A stretch of 64,000 nucleotides of DNA, from contig JBAMDO010000577.1 in the NCBI GenBank assembly GCA_037074765.1, positions 186,001-250,000 on the forward strand, read 5' to 3'. This document shows positions 27,401 through 41,537 of this stretch, piece after piece (the stretch's first letter is position 1; each line of letters begins with the position of its first letter). The translations under genes and the position numbers were made by a program. The DNA comes from Mansonella perstans (lineage: Eukaryota; Nematoda; Chromadorea; Rhabditida; Onchocercidae). The notes beneath the pieces are model-generated. The model was not told the origin of the DNA, made no database searches, and worked only from the letters and a program-made list of their open reading frames with translations.

Positions 27401-30400
27401 TGATGAGTTCCAGGTTTTCTCGACACATAGTATTATGGATTACGACCGTCGGAACGACGAGATCGATCCGGTAGCATCATGCGCTGAATATGAACTCGAA
27501 CGACGTCTTGATAAAATGCAAATATTCGATGTGCATCTAAAAAAGGGCGCTGAAGGGCTAGGGGTATGACTTATTGCCCATGTACTGTTTCAGGTTTTGA
27601 ATCTTGATTTTTTCTTGATGCATATTTATCGGATTTTTCCATGCAGGTTTCTATTATCGGTATGGGAGTAGGCGCCGATTCTGGTCTTGAAAAGTTGGGA
27701 ATATTCGTAAAGAATATAACACCTGGTGGAGCTGTGCATCGTAACGGCCAAATTCGGGTTTGCGATCAAATTGTGAGTGTTGATGGAGTCAGTCTGGTAG
27801 GTGTAAGCCAGATTTTCGCTGCTGAAACTTTACGAGCTACCGGAAGTGAGGTTAGTATTTTTTTATTCTTCATGCTATTTCGTCTTTCTGCATCGTGTTT
27901 TAGTGGATCCTTGTGAAACGAATTCTTTCAGGTAGTTTTTACAATAGGTCGGGAGGAGAATTTGGAAGAAAGTGAGGTTGCTCAGCTCATCAGGCAATCA
28001 TTAGAGGCAGATCGATTTCGAGAAGCGGAAGAAGTGGAAGATGATGAAGCTGATAGTGTTGATAGCGAGGAACCGGCGATCTTGAAGGAAGAACGGAAAA
28101 TTAGGGTATTGGTTTCCCGAACTTGTATTATATATTTTTTGCAGACATACAAACTTAACTATTACAAGGTGTTTGATGTTGCAGAAACGCATAGACGATC
28201 TTGAAATGGAGCTTAATGAATCACAGAAGAAAGCTGATCAGATGAAGGAGATCCTAGAAAGTTCAAGGGCTCACTATGCAATGCTTGAAAGTAAATATGA
28301 GCAAGCAAATCAGCTATTACGAAGTTACCAGGAAAGGTGAGTTATGTTAGATATATGGTTTCACAAACTTGATGTATCAGGTGTGCATGACTTTTCACTA
28401 GTCACACTGCATGCACTGGAGTTTAAAGTGTTTATTGGAGATGAAAGTGCAATAGGTTAAGGAGCACTATAAAGAAAAAGCGAGAAGTTTCTCTTGACAT
28501 TTATTAGCTTATAATAATTAATCTTTCAGTAAACTTCTAAAAAAAAATATACGGTAGTTTTTAAAATGATTACTGCTCTTATCCGTGCTTCAATTACTTC
28601 ATTTTAATTCGCAGAGAAAAAGAATTGTTGGAACGAGAGGAAGCGCATGTTGATCAGTTGCGCCAGAAGGATGCCCATTATAGTGCACTTGTGAGCCAGC
28701 TAAAGGAACGCATAGAAGACTTAGAAAGAAGACTCGATGAAATGGCGCAAAGGTATCATTGGTATCTTTTCATCGTTCTGCATCAGTAAGATCAAACAGT
28801 AGTACTGCTTCTGCTTATAGTATATGCGTTGTTGTTCCTAAATCATATATGCGTCATTCACCAGGGCAGATTACATCAAAATGTATATGTAAATATCCAA
28901 AAAAGTAGAAAAGATATTTCAGACGCACGACTGTGATGGAAGGTGAGCTATCGGAGCTCAAAGAGCAGTTAGCAGCTCGAGATGTCAGTCCTGCTTTAGC
29001 CTATAAGCCTACATGCCCAATGGATCATGACCCCACAAAATCTCCCAAAATTCTTGCTATTAAGACGACGAGTTTGGTAATATTTTATATGTAAACATTT
29101 TTTTTTTTAGAGTTCTGGGTAAGCATTAGCTGATGGGAAATAAAAATATAGACTGCTAGGAAAAAGTTGGTGTCAGCTTGTGGCGGAAAGTTACTTTCAT
29201 GTTTACGTCCAGTTCACATGTTGCATCAACTTTGAATGACTTCAACATTTCAGCCTGGTAAATCGGCATCGACATCAGCATATCGTCGTGTGAATGGTAC
29301 AGAGAGTGCTTGTGAAAGTGCTGCCGATGACGCATCTGATGAGCAGAAATCATCGCGTGAAAGTCCGATACCACGAATCTCAGAACCAGCTAGTCCAGCT
29401 GTACTTCATAAATTCGCTCATCGCAGAATATTATTCCCATTAAGGCGACGTTATGTTACAAGTAAATTAATGTTTTTTGAGAAATGAATAAATTGAAAAT
29501 ACGAATTAGGACATATTGCTTACCTTGATATTGAAAATAAAAGATATTATTTGTTGTAAGGGAACTTTTCAAAAAGCAATTTATGCAAAAAATCGATATT
29601 AATTCTAGCTATATTGGTAGAAAATGAATGAAATTATAATAAATAGAAAAAAAGATTACCCAATTTCTGTGTGTAATATTAAATCAAAATTATAGTTTCA
29701 GCGGAGCATGAATTCTGGCGCGATACATTTCAGTCCATTCAGGTAATTTACAATTTTGTTGGTATTATAAATTAAAAAGACATTTGGTTGGATTTGTGAT
29801 ACAACAAAAAGGTGTCATAGTTACTAAAAAGTTATTAGTTAATAAAAACTTGCAGGCTTGGAAGAGTGAGGAAATGAATAGGTGCAGAAATTTAGCGCCT
29901 TCATGACTGCATTAGCACTGGCACCACATAAGTATCACGCTTCAGTAAATTTTTGTAAAGTGTTTTGAACAATAATATAGAGCTGGATTTTAAAATTCAT
30001 ACCTTGCAGTGACTGCAAATAATGATTGGTGAATAGGACAGTGTCAAGGGGGATGTATAACGAAATTTGATAAATGTAAATGCCATTAAGGGGCTCCAGG
30101 TATTACACTGGACATGCGATGATGTTTGTCAGCTGTTGATTCAAATGGGTTTGGATAAGTATATCCCTGAATTCACCGTTAATCAAATCAATGGTACCAA
30201 GTTCCTAGATTTGGATGGAAACAAATTAAAGGTAATTTCAGTTCACAATTTTATTGCAACAACCAGCTTTTCTCAGCTAAAAAAAGGATGCTGTGAATGA
30301 AAGTAGTATCTAGTTATTTTTTTTTAAATTAAACTTTGTACAATTATAATACCATTTGCAATGGTCATCCAAATCCTTTCTCAATTAGATCACTTTAATT

Positions 30401-32383
30401 CGATTCTCATCTTTTGAATAATGATGTATCTTTAATGGATATACGAATTTTAATTATTGTATTTTAAACTTTAATCCAAGTATTATTGTAGTCTTCAATG
30501 AGTAGTATTGAATAGTTTCTGTTTTATTTCATCGTCTGCAGAAAAATAGATTTATCAGCAGAGTGGAACTGTCCCAACCAGCTCAACAACAAATCATTAA
30601 TCACATTCATAAAAATGATTTTTATCAAGATTCACTATTGTTTACGTTTCTGGTTTTGCTTTCCCAAAATTTCATTTTTATTCCATATTTTTTATACATA
30701 TTATTGATCTCTTTGACATCTAATTTTAAATTTTCTTATGTGTTCAGAAAAGCTTTTCACAAATATTCCAAATTGTCACCTTAAATCAATGTCCCTTAAC
30801 TTGTCTATTCGATGAGTTGGAACAATCTTTTACATAGCATTAAACTGAAGCTAACTTCTAGAAAGGTAAGTTCATTACTAGAAAAAATGATAATTCTGCA
30901 ATTTGATGTAATTTAATTTAAAAAAAAGAAAAAAAGGAAATTTTAGTGTAGTTTCTCGCCACTGAAAGCAAGATGATATCAATTTTACAAAAATGAGAAG
31001 AGTTACGCAGATGTTGACAATATGTTTGTAATGTGGCACATTTAATTTTTATTTCGATGGATGGTATTTCGTTTGTAATTTCTGTTAATCATTTCGAAAA
31101 AAATCGTGCACTTCCTGTGTGGTCAATTTAAAAATATTTGTCTCTCTTTAAGCAAATCAGTATGAAATGGAGAATACTAAATGTTGAAAGGGCAGATGGG
31201 AACGCCAAAGTTATAGGAACCATCTTGAAATTTAAATTCCTTACTCATACAAAATGATTTTTCTATTGAAAAGATTAGAAATTCCAACTCAAGTAAATTT
31301 TCTATAAAGTTTGGATGTCGTGAAATTTTGCTAGAAGCATTTATTGATAAATTTTTTATCTGTCATCCAAAATTCATTTGGAAAAGCTATGATTTTTTGT
31401 AAAACTAACGCATGGAATAGATTCTGCTTTCACTACTCTTATAGTGTAAAATTCTAAATATGTGAACAAATCAATTATGATATCATGATCGAGTCTCTTG
31501 AGTTAGTGTTTTCAAGCTTTTTTTTTTCATAAACAATTTCAATGTAATTTTAAATCGATTGCTTCTTTGTGACCAGTTCGTGTGGACCTCTGCAATTTCC
31601 TTACATGTTTTTGAATTTGATACCATACCATTTCACATTGAGAAGGATTCGCTTTGTGCATTATTGTGGTTTTAAAACTTCTGATTTAGTATGATTCTTG
31701 ATATAATTCTTTCTTATGCACTTGGTATCATTTTTTGGAGTAGGGAAATTCATTGCTGAAACATGGAAACAGATTTTTATTTAATGTAGGATAATCACAA
31801 CTATCCTTACTTTTAATTGCTGATGAAATTCTCATACAAAATATAATTACATTAAAAGTTGCTGACATTATTCTTAATTAGCACGAATTCTTGTAACAAT
31901 TTTTAATTTAAATAACCATCAAAAACAAGTTCCATAGCAATAACTCTTGCAGTAACGAACAACAGTACCATTTCTTGCTCATCATTTTAACTAAGATTTA
32001 ATTTCGTGGAAATTTTTGTAAAAGAGCTGGATAGATCTTTTATTTCGAAATAAAATTTTTCAAAATGAATAAAATTAATGGGCAGAAGATGGGAAATAAT
32101 AAAAAGCGAAGCAATTTTATTGGAATTTGCTGATACATTCACTGCATGCATGCACATTTTTTTTTGAAAGAAAACAAATTTAGGAGATTCATACTTGATT
32201 ATTGTATAGATTTTTTTTTTTAATACACAATATTTGGCCATGTTTTAGGCAATGGGTATTCAGAATCATTCCGACCGTGCTGTAATAAAGAAAAAAATCA
32301 AAGCTATCAAATCGAAAATTGAACGTGAGAGAAAACAACTGGAGAAGGAAAGCAGGTTAAGGACAGTTGCGCCAGTACACTAA
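24477..32383 (+). CDS. nab-1: Neurabin/spinophilin (PDZ and SAM scaffold)
   Basis: Neurabins link F-actin and protein phosphatase 1 at synapses and cell junctions. Fourteen phase-consistent exons give 741 aa: 24477-24665, 26078-26175, 26271-26454, 26977-27234, 27414-27563, 27647-27850, 27932-28105, 28185-28336, 28615-28752, 28923-29076, 29254-29461, 29702-29742, 30091-30231 and 32249-32383. The N-terminal half is Ser/Pro-rich with [26 protein letters not shown] (exons 4-5) holds the PP1-docking motif KVSF in the setting typical of neurabins. The PDZ domain runs from [20 protein letters not shown] to the exon 6/7 join (EVVFTIGRE). A coiled coil follows ([37 protein letters not shown]), then [11 protein letters not shown] and a C-terminal SAM domain ([20 protein letters not shown]) ending RLRTVAPVH. 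The last intron is about 2 kb. Earlier coding exons cannot be excluded. Confidence 0.95.
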
Positions 32384-33590
32384 CTCTAGAAGTGTAACTT
32401 ATACATCCTGTAAAAATTAACCTGAGGGATGAATTCGTCTTCTATTCTCTATTTTCAACAAAATAGGTTCGATATATGTGTATCTTATGTTAATCTGTCT
32501 GTACTTTTTTGGGAGCAATGGTGCTCATTTATTTATAAAAATTCATTTATCTTTATAACTATTTACCACATCATCAAACTATGCTGCGAGCAATTTATGG
32601 GAAGAGAGTTGACTAAAACTGGCAAATTTCAGAAATGGGGATTCATTTAATTTTACAGTTTTTCAAAACTGATCTTCAGAAGGAGGTAATGTTTGATGAT
32701 CACTTTCTTAATACATCTTCCATGACCAAATCCTTCGTTTATTTTCGCACATACTGGGTGAATTCTTTCATAAATCAAATTATTTGAGCATCAGTGGTTC
32801 GAATGCATTATGCTACATGCTAATTTATGAATATAAAAGAATGATCACTGAGCAGGTTTGATTAAATTAAATATTTAAATTTTCCTTATATGAGCAGTAG
32901 ATAGATTAGATAAGATAATACATCAGTTTTAGTTTTACCGTTAAATAGAAATTTATGAAGCAAGCTGTCAGAAAACGAACCACTGATGATGAAAGAAACG
33001 AAGCGCTGAAGAAGATGCAGTACCACTTTTCCATTCATAGCTTTTATATTGATTCTTATTTTTTGAATCATTGCTGTATGAAGCTACGAAGTGATATTTT
33101 GTTCGACACTGACTACTGTAGAGATTCAAATGCTAGGTCTTGTTTCATCTTTTAGCATCTTATGATATGCATTTATTTTATTAATCCGTATCTATGATTA
33201 GAATTTCAACCTTATCACATCATTGTTGTGATCACCACTGTTAGTGATATTGTTAATGCCGCTGATTTATTCCAAGAATTCAGCTTGTCTATATAATGTT
33301 GTGGATCGATGAATTCATGAAATTAACAATTAGAATAATATATTCGCAAGATAAATATGTAAAATTCGTTTACACCTCATTCTGGATATGAATAATATAT
33401 AGCCATTATTTATCTCAAAGAACATGGCGCTATTTTACATCTGTACATGAGTGGTTATTTATTGTATATCAGTTTTCTGATTGCAATCAGATCAAATCAG
33501 AATGATTGTTGATGGAAATATCAATTTCTATCACTTGGTAAATTTCCTGCTGGAAGCAACTGATTGAAAACAAAGCATTTTATCTTTTGA
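32384..33590. other. Convergent 3' region of nab-1 and pde-5-like gene
   Basis: About 1.2 kb of AT-rich sequence. A plus-strand open frame at 32955-33155 starts with a charged run (KQAVRKRTTDDERNEALKKM) but shows no known domain and sits in what should be untranslated sequence. No poly(A) site was fixed. Confidence 0.4.
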
Positions 33591-36500
33591 CTATACAAAA
33601 CAGTCTTCTGTTTGTTCTGTTTTTTCTTGCTCATCGGCCAATTCCTGCCACTTTTTCATGTTATACCTTAAATATAATATCGATACCATCATTATCGGGG
33701 ATATCATGGTTCTTTTCTACTCATTAATTTTACTGCTCCAGAGATTTCTTTCTGGAACGGAAAGATAGCAATTTGTTTGCAAATGATGATTAAAAAATCT
33801 GGAACACTTACAAACAGCCATCAAGCAGCTGTTGACATTCGGGGATTGCCGTAACGATTAGCTCATAACATGGGATACAGATGTACTTCATGAAATTTAC
33901 TTGCATCTGCGGCAATTCCTTTGCTTTCTCTCGATCCATCATTGCACTTGGTACTTGTCCGTTTCTTCGTTCCTCATCTCCCTGATTTAATCAATAAATA
34001 AACTTTTATATTAATTACGGATAAACTTATATGGATAAATGGATGTTCAATTTTTTCAATTTCTGTTCATCCGTTCTATAATTCAGTCACATTACATACA
34101 TTTCTACTTGCTCACTAAACTTCAAAACCAGTTAATGTTTGTTTAAATTGTATGGAAGCGACAAGATATTTGAATTTAACATTAATATTATGAAGAATAT
34201 TTTTTTTCACTCTGAGAACAGATCAATTCCTTGATCCATTCCATTTCAGCATCAAACTGATCGTTTTTTTTTTTTTTTTCTAAGATCACTTATCTTTATG
34301 GAACTTCTTTTGTTGAGAACTATGAAAACTCTGAGAACAGATCAATTCCCCATCCTTATGACAAAGTTGCTAACCTGTTCGTAGAATTCTTCGAATAGTA
34401 TTTTTACAATATTCGTATGAACTGGCCATGGCTTTGATGACCCAATCAAATCGCAACCAGTCATTAAAATAGACTTCATTAAAAACCTGGAATTGGTTAA
34501 GAATTGAATGATTATTCAAGATTTTATCGAAATTTCTTTCCTCCTAACTTATCATTCATTATTTTATTACAGCTTATTTTCCTTTTTCATTACATTTCTT
34601 TTGACACTTAAAGAATGTGGGTGACACCTGGCATATGACACCTAGCATATGACATCTGGCATATTTAGTCAACTTTCCATTCGTTTGTAATCCATCTTAG
34701 AGAGCTTTAAATATAAGAAGAACCTGTAAATTGCAATGTTTCAATGCTGGATCACTTACCGGTGATCTGAATTTTCCCAACTGAATATACCATCAGCTAC
34801 GACTGCTTCTAATTCCTTTTTATTGTTCATAAAGACTGCTAGATCAGTGGCTAAAATGCAGTGCTTAATAATGCCCAATATCTCCTTGTATTCTTCTGAG
34901 GAGAAAGACTTGAGAATATTATGGCCAACCTGAAAAATATGCTACAATGACCTCTTCGCAAGGACTTATCAAAATTGCTACACACTGTTGTAAAATTAAA
35001 AAATAAAAAAATATAAAATAAAAAAAAAGGAAGGTGAACCTGTTGTAAAATAATAACAGTTTGATTGAAATGATGATGTTCCATTACTGATGTTGAGTAA
35101 ATTGATGCCAAGGGGCTACTCATCAATTTCATATAAGCATTATTCTTACCACGGTGGTCAATATCATGGCACAAACAAGCTATATAAAGTGCGAGAGACT
35201 GTAAAATAAGTTGTTTCCCGTACATAATAACTATTTATTATGATTGAGGATAGATTTTTAAGTATTTACGATAATTTTACTCAGAGAATATTGAAGACTA
35301 ATCTAAATTCTGAATTATTTCTACACTTCTGGATTCTGACTAGAATTTTCACAACTATTGAGAGTTGGCATAACTTCTTTCATTGTAAACTTCAAGATAA
35401 AATAAGATCGCGTATTTCTAGCCAGTGGTAAGATAGCATCATGAATGTTCTCAAAGTGATTATATTTAAACATCAGAAATAATATCACAGGTCATAATTT
35501 TGTAATCAGTATATCTATACGCAAATAACGCTTGCTTTGGAATCCATACTCTCAAAGATTAAAAAATTCAAATTTCAGAGAACTGGATTTTAAAATGCCA
35601 GTTTTTTTTTTTTTTTTGTTTTTGATTTCTCTTCTGATATCCAGTAATATTTTAAGGTTTGCAACTATGACAGCCGGTGAATTTTATTGCTTTCCCCCTT
35701 TTTGTTTACCCTTATTGGTTGGTAGGCATGAAATGATGACGAATATATAAGTACTTGTTTTAAGTTGAAAATTGTAGTAATTCGAAGAAAGCAATACATA
35801 GCATGTGCTACAGTCCATCCATGTACCCAATTATGAAACACTACTTGACGATAATTCTTGCGTACAGTGAGAATAAAACGAATCAGGTCATTTTCATCAT
35901 AATTGCTGAAATATAGATCTAAAAATGATACAAAACCAAAACAGTTCTTTTTCTTTCAACTCTTACTTTAGCTAATTAAATGTCTCAAAATAAAATCGAT
36001 GAATGAGTAAATAATTACATGAAATTTTTTGGCAAATAATTATATAAAATTTTTTTCATTCATTCAGGATTGACATAGTTGACATCATCAGCAATGCAGA
36101 ATCGATCACTGCATATTTCAACAGCTTGTAATGACAACTTACAATTTTCCTTTAAAAAGCGTTCGGAACATATGAACAGCATAAAGTGGCTTCTCAAGTT
36201 CTGTTAATTCAAATGCATTGAATTCGAATCTAAAAAAATATAACAATTACTGCCATCCTCTAGTAGTTTCGTTCTTCCTGTCCTTCTTCATCTCTTCATT
36301 GAACAGTTCCTAATTTCTTTTTATTCTATCTTCATGTTAAATCATATTGTGCGGTAAATATATGAACAAGAAGAGATGAAAAAACAAACACAGTTAATCA
36401 TATTTAGATACATAATCTGATCGAAGACTTGTTTAAACTTAGAAAAAAGCAACTTAAATAAGAAAGCAGTATGGAAAATAACAGAATGAATGATTATTGA

Positions 36501-39500
36501 ATCAAAATCAAAACTGAATCTGGATGTAAAGTTACAAACCTGTTCAATTCGATGATTTCATCTTTGATCTTGACACTTTTCAATTTTTTCACTTCTTCCT
36601 TAGTGCATATACTGTGATATGCCAATACTTCTAATGCCACGCGATACTTCTACATATATTACAACTAATTTTACATTCAAATATCTTAAGAAAATTTTTT
36701 AAAAATTTGAGTTCGTACAACTTTTACAATTAGGAGTGATAAAATTTGAAGGCTTTCAGAATCTTGCATGTATCACCGCTCATTAAATTTTATTTATTTT
36801 AATTACCAAAATTATGTTATTGTACACAATTCATTTCTCTTATACATTTTTGTCTTATCTATATATTTAGCCTAATGTTCATATAGTATAAGGCTTATCT
36901 ATTTCTTATCAACAGATCTACGACATTTTAATAATTTATGTAAGAAATCTTGATAAATGCTTTAATCTGATAGAAGAACCTGTTCGGAACATTTTATTTG
37001 ATTATAAAGCTTAGCGTGATGCAATGCCAGTCCACAGTATACGCCAAATGTTTCAAAGGAATTTTGATCCTTTGTTGTAAATGGTCCATCCGCTTTGTTG
37101 ATCATTTCTACTACACCAATCACTCTACAATCATCGAATAACAATTTCTAAGCATGATGTAAACGAATAGCCCGAAATTCCCGGAATAAAAGCAAAAAGT
37201 CTGGAATTTCCGAATAAACACACAACTTGCATTTTATTGAAATATGAAAGAGTAAGAGATGATTGCAGCATAATGTATCTAACACTGAAATAGAACTAGA
37301 TAAATGGAAATTCGAGGAAATCGATGGTTTAGTGAGATTAAATAAAATCGAAACTTACGAATTACGAATGAAAATAGGCATGCAAAGGATATTCCTGGTC
37401 TTGTAGCCCGTCTTCTCGTCAATCTCTTTATTGAATCGTGGATCTTCATATGCATTTTCGATATTCAAAACCTGTCCTGTCGTAGCAACATATCCACTGA
37501 TACCCTTGTTAGCTGAGAATCTATAAAGTTGATATTCATTGTAAGACAAGAATACTGATCAATTTACACCGAGATCATATTGCCAATGCGAATGACCAAA
37601 AATATATATGGTGCAGGAAAATTTATGAGCATTTATATTGTATTCAAAAGTTACAGATTTCAAAACAGATCCAGTAATTATACTAAATGATGATAATTGA
37701 AGCAATATCATAAAACACACTTATAAATTCTCTTTGCAAAGATTAAGCAATTCCCATAAAATTTGTTTTCTAAGTAATCAACAATAATCCTTCCTTTCAT
37801 TTTAGATTCAGGCTTTTTCTTCATTGACAAAGTGATCAAACGATGAAGCAATTATCTTTTACCTGATTTCCTCATTACCATCTTCGTCAATTTTAATTTG
37901 TCCATCCTCTTGAGTACCCACATCGAAAATTCTCGCGTACAATTCTTTTTTCTTATGATCCACAAGAAATAGCGAAGATCGATCTGCATTCGTCAACTTT
38001 TGAGCGAAATTCTAGAAATTTTAAAATCAGCTTTGTGAAATTTTGAATATTTCAATTAGAAGATTCGTTGGAATGAAATATATGATTCTTAGTTATCTTC
38101 TCCTCCTTACACCTACTACTATGTTGCTTTTCAATTCTAGATTCACAAGAAAAAAACACATGAAATAAATGAATGACTTACCATAACTTTCATGATAACA
38201 GCATCCATACTGACAATATCCTGAAATATGGATCTAATAACAGGAAGAGTTATGTTAAAAAAAAACATTTCAAATAGCTAACTTCACAACACCCAGCAGA
38301 AAAGTATTGAGCTTTCGTTGTTCATCGTTATACCATAAAGTTGCGCTATCATTTTTGTTCGTCGTAAGCTAAAACTATTTGTAATTAACATCTGCGAAAA
38401 TGTGAAAAAGTATGCGGGATAATGAAGGCAAAGTTATTAATTAATTACCCATGTCATGTGAGTTAATCATTCTTGTTTCAAATCAGTGAATTTACATTTT
38501 CGAAAAGTTGCTATACATAAAGTCTCTTGCTAAGAAACTTAAAGGAACAGGAATTACTTGAAGAAAGACAAATTAATACTGGAAAAATACCTGTACATAG
38601 TGAATGAGAGCACTACCCCAGGTACAAAGGACATTGATGGTAATGTGATCATGTGCAGTAAGTGCACGATAGAAATGAATTTCTCCTGAAAATTGACAAG
38701 ATTTTATCCTCTGAAAATAGGTAATAAATTTTAATGAAAAATTATGAAAATATTGCTTTTATCACTTTGTTCAGTTAATAGTGCTCGGGAATTTCCGATT
38801 AACATATATTAGATATCCCAAACTATCACAGCAAAAGTGTGAGAGTTAAAATAAAAAGTAATTTCAAAGTAAGCGTTTTAGAGTCTAAAAGTCCAGAGTT
38901 TCTTATTATTGTCATATTTTATTGAAAATCTTATACTTCTATTATGTTACGTTTCGTTGATCATAAAAATTATAATAATAATACATAACACTAATGATAA
39001 TAAATTACGAAAAGCGAATAGCGAATTTACCAAACAAATTTCCCGAGTAATCTTCTATTTTTTTCGTATAGACAGGTGATCGTTTCTCTTTGGTCACTTG
39101 CTTCAACTGGACATTAGTTTCTGTTCGCTCAATAAGGTAAGCATTGTTCTTATTGTATATTTTCACATCAAATAATTTATTTTGGGTTAATTGCGCGCAA
39201 GCATGTCCCAGTTCGTATAAAATGAGAGGTATATTATTATTACTGGAGATAAGCAGATGATGGAAATTGGACAAGTCATTTGCCTGAAATGAGAAAAGAT
39301 AATTACATGTACAATGACTGTTTTAGGTATTTATGGACAAGGTGAATTATTATTCGAAGCAATTTCTTTAATGATTTAATGAGTGGTCAAGGAAAATGAT
39401 ATTCCTTACTCTGCCATTTTATCTTAGCATAAATTTTATGTTTATAAGTTCTCGAAATGTTCAAAAATAAAAAACTTGTGTATTAAATACAAAGACCGCT

Positions 39501-39733
39501 ATTTTATTTATAAACATGACTGGCAAAGATTCCATCTACAATATTTACCAAACATCGCTCACCATCCACGGTTGATTTGTTTCTTTTAAGGCTTGCTTTT
39601 TTACTTTCATATTGCGCCTGGAACACCAATGATGGAATACCTCATTGGTTACGTTTGGCCCGGTGATATAATATTCCAGGAATTTAGGATGTGAATTGAG
39701 ATATGCTACAATACGCTCCTCTCGTAAAACCAT
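33591..39733 (-). CDS. pde-5: Cyclic nucleotide phosphodiesterase with GAF domains (PDE10/PDE-5 type)
   Basis: Hydrolyses cAMP and/or cGMP; GAF domains bind cyclic nucleotide or dimerise. Sixteen phase-consistent exons (5' to 3'): 39563-39733, 39031-39283, 38591-38685, 38283-38368, 38182-38233, 37863-38011, 37359-37520, 36980-37124, 36540-36649, 36143-36229, 35755-35905, 35040-35198, 34760-34929, 34375-34486, 33812-33981 and 33591-33666, about 715 aa. The ATG at 39731-39733 begins [19 protein letters not shown]; the frame above it has a stop. GAF-A is short and divergent. GAF-B is clear ([20 protein letters not shown] to [16 protein letters not shown] [17 protein letters not shown]). The catalytic domain has HNWVH, the metal site [22 protein letters not shown], the second aspartate in LMTGCDLIG, and the substrate glutamine in [17 protein letters not shown]. 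It ends EDCFV. The C. elegans symbol is by best recall. Confidence 0.93.
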
Positions 39734-39768
39734 CCCAGACAAGCACGCTTGTTTTTAACACTTAGTGA

Positions 39769-39780
39769 TCTACAAATTAA
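39769..39780 (-). promoter_or_regulatory. Candidate acceptor upstream of the phosphodiesterase start
   Basis: On the minus strand TAATTTGTAG ends at 39770, 36 bases before the ATG. It may be a spliced-leader site or the end of a 5' UTR intron. Confidence 0.3.
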
Positions 39781-41334
39781 AAACATAATATTTCAGGAAT
39801 TTAGGATGTAAAAAAGCTAGAATGACGTCAATAGTAGAGTAACGCAGAAGATGAACAATGGAAATTTGTTTAGAATCTTTGTTTAGAATCTCTGACAACC
39901 ATAGCAACCGCTGCTTAATTACTATCCTTTTTTATCTTCTTCCTCACATAATTAATATCGCTTTTTACATCAAAAGCACATATAACGAATTATAAACTTT
40001 GCTATGAACTGTTTCCTCTATTATCGTCAAAGGTCTAACTGCTCCCTTTGTTATCTTCAAAGGCCTTGGAAAAACCTATTACCATAGTTAGAGAAATTCG
40101 CACTGAAAATTTGCTGAAAATCAAGCATGAGTACTTCCATTTATCAAAATTAATTTTCGATCAATTAAAGTACTTCCATATCAAAGTTATGCATAAAATT
40201 CTGCATAAAATTTTCAATTGATTTAAATTTCATAACACATTCTTTACTCTATTAAAAAGTTTTGCTGAAAGTAGCAATTAAAATTTCTTCAGTTTGCTGT
40301 TGCAAATATATAAATCTGTAATTAGCAGAATGTGTTATGAAATTTTGAAAAATAAAAATTTCCAATTTATTATTTAACTTCTCTGCAAAAATATATTGAT
40401 AGCGAAAGTTTGACGGCGCGCTATTTGGATGCTGCTGGGATGTATCGTTTTGAATTTTTAAAAAATTAACAAATAAAAGGAAAAAAATTCAAGTCATAAC
40501 TGAAATATAATTAATCTAAGCTTTCTGACGTTTCTATTTTAAAAGTAAAATTTAAAAAAAATTCCAAACATGAAATTTTGATACAGAACTATTTTGATTA
40601 GCATTTCTTTGTTAATTTATTTTACAATTTATTCCACTCTTCGTCACTTTCAGTAATATGGATTAATTGTCTCATTTGGCAAATTTTTAAAAATTTAAAT
40701 GATCTGATTCAGGAACTTGAATTTTCATTCTTTTCCTAATTTCAAGTCACACAATCATTTTAAAAGTGATTTCTATCTATACCAAAAGTGTTTCATTAAT
40801 TTAGAGCGCAGAAACCAACACTGTTTAACCCATTTTGCAAAATTCTATCATGAATCAAATTGCTGTTTGATTTATCATCTTATATAATGAAAGTGACCAA
40901 TTTAATTTTCACCAAAATTCTAGAAATGAATTGCCAAATTTCATATTGATCTGTTTATGGATAAATGTTCTTCACATGATATTATTCCGGGTAAAAGGTT
41001 GCAGGTTAAATCAATAATGTATCATAAGCTACAAATAAGGAAACTTATAATTTGCTTTTTGTGTTTTAAAAAAAATTGAACAGCCATCAGCTTTCATCTT
41101 TTTTTTTGATCATTTTGATATCATTGATAATAGATTTATGTTGACACAGAGTTGTCAACTTTGTTGTTAATGCCGACAATATCACAATCTTTTCAGTATA
41201 TTTAAACATGTCTTGCTTTTTTCTCTTTTGAGTGAACAAAAAATTGTAGCCTATTTTTTTAGTCAAGCTATTTTAATTTCAATTGTATGTCCATTAACCA
41301 TGTGAAGCTTTTGTCATTTTAAGCAAGTTAACAA
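39781..41334. other. Divergent intergenic region
   Basis: Very AT-rich sequence between the head-to-head phosphodiesterase and cysteine-rich genes. No exon or RNA gene seen. Confidence 0.5.
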
Positions 41335-41440
41335 ATTGTCAAGCTCTTGCTGTTTAATTTAAAACGATATTAAAAACAGTAATTGTCAAGCTCTTGCTGT
41401 TTAATTTAAAACGATATTAAAAACAGTAATTGTCAAGCTT
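41335..41440. repeat. 47-bp tandem duplication plus partial third unit
   Basis: The unit starting ATTGTCAAGCTCTTGCTG and ending AAAACAGTA occurs perfectly at 41335-41381 and 41382-41428, followed by 11 bases of a third. It lies about 100 bases before the start codon of the cysteine-rich gene. Perfect identity implies a recent duplication. Confidence 0.92.
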
Positions 41441-41537
41441 CAGCTTTATAGAACAATAATCACATAATTTGGATTTAAATTAATTAATTGGTTAGGTTTT
41501 AGTTAATTAATTTTAATTAATTAGTTTTAGATTACAG

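Noticed and set aside
37125..37146. Extension of phosphodiesterase exon 8 to include LLFDDCR
   Set aside because: The upstream acceptor breaks the reading frame; the internal acceptor TTGTAG restores [14 protein letters not shown] as in the family.
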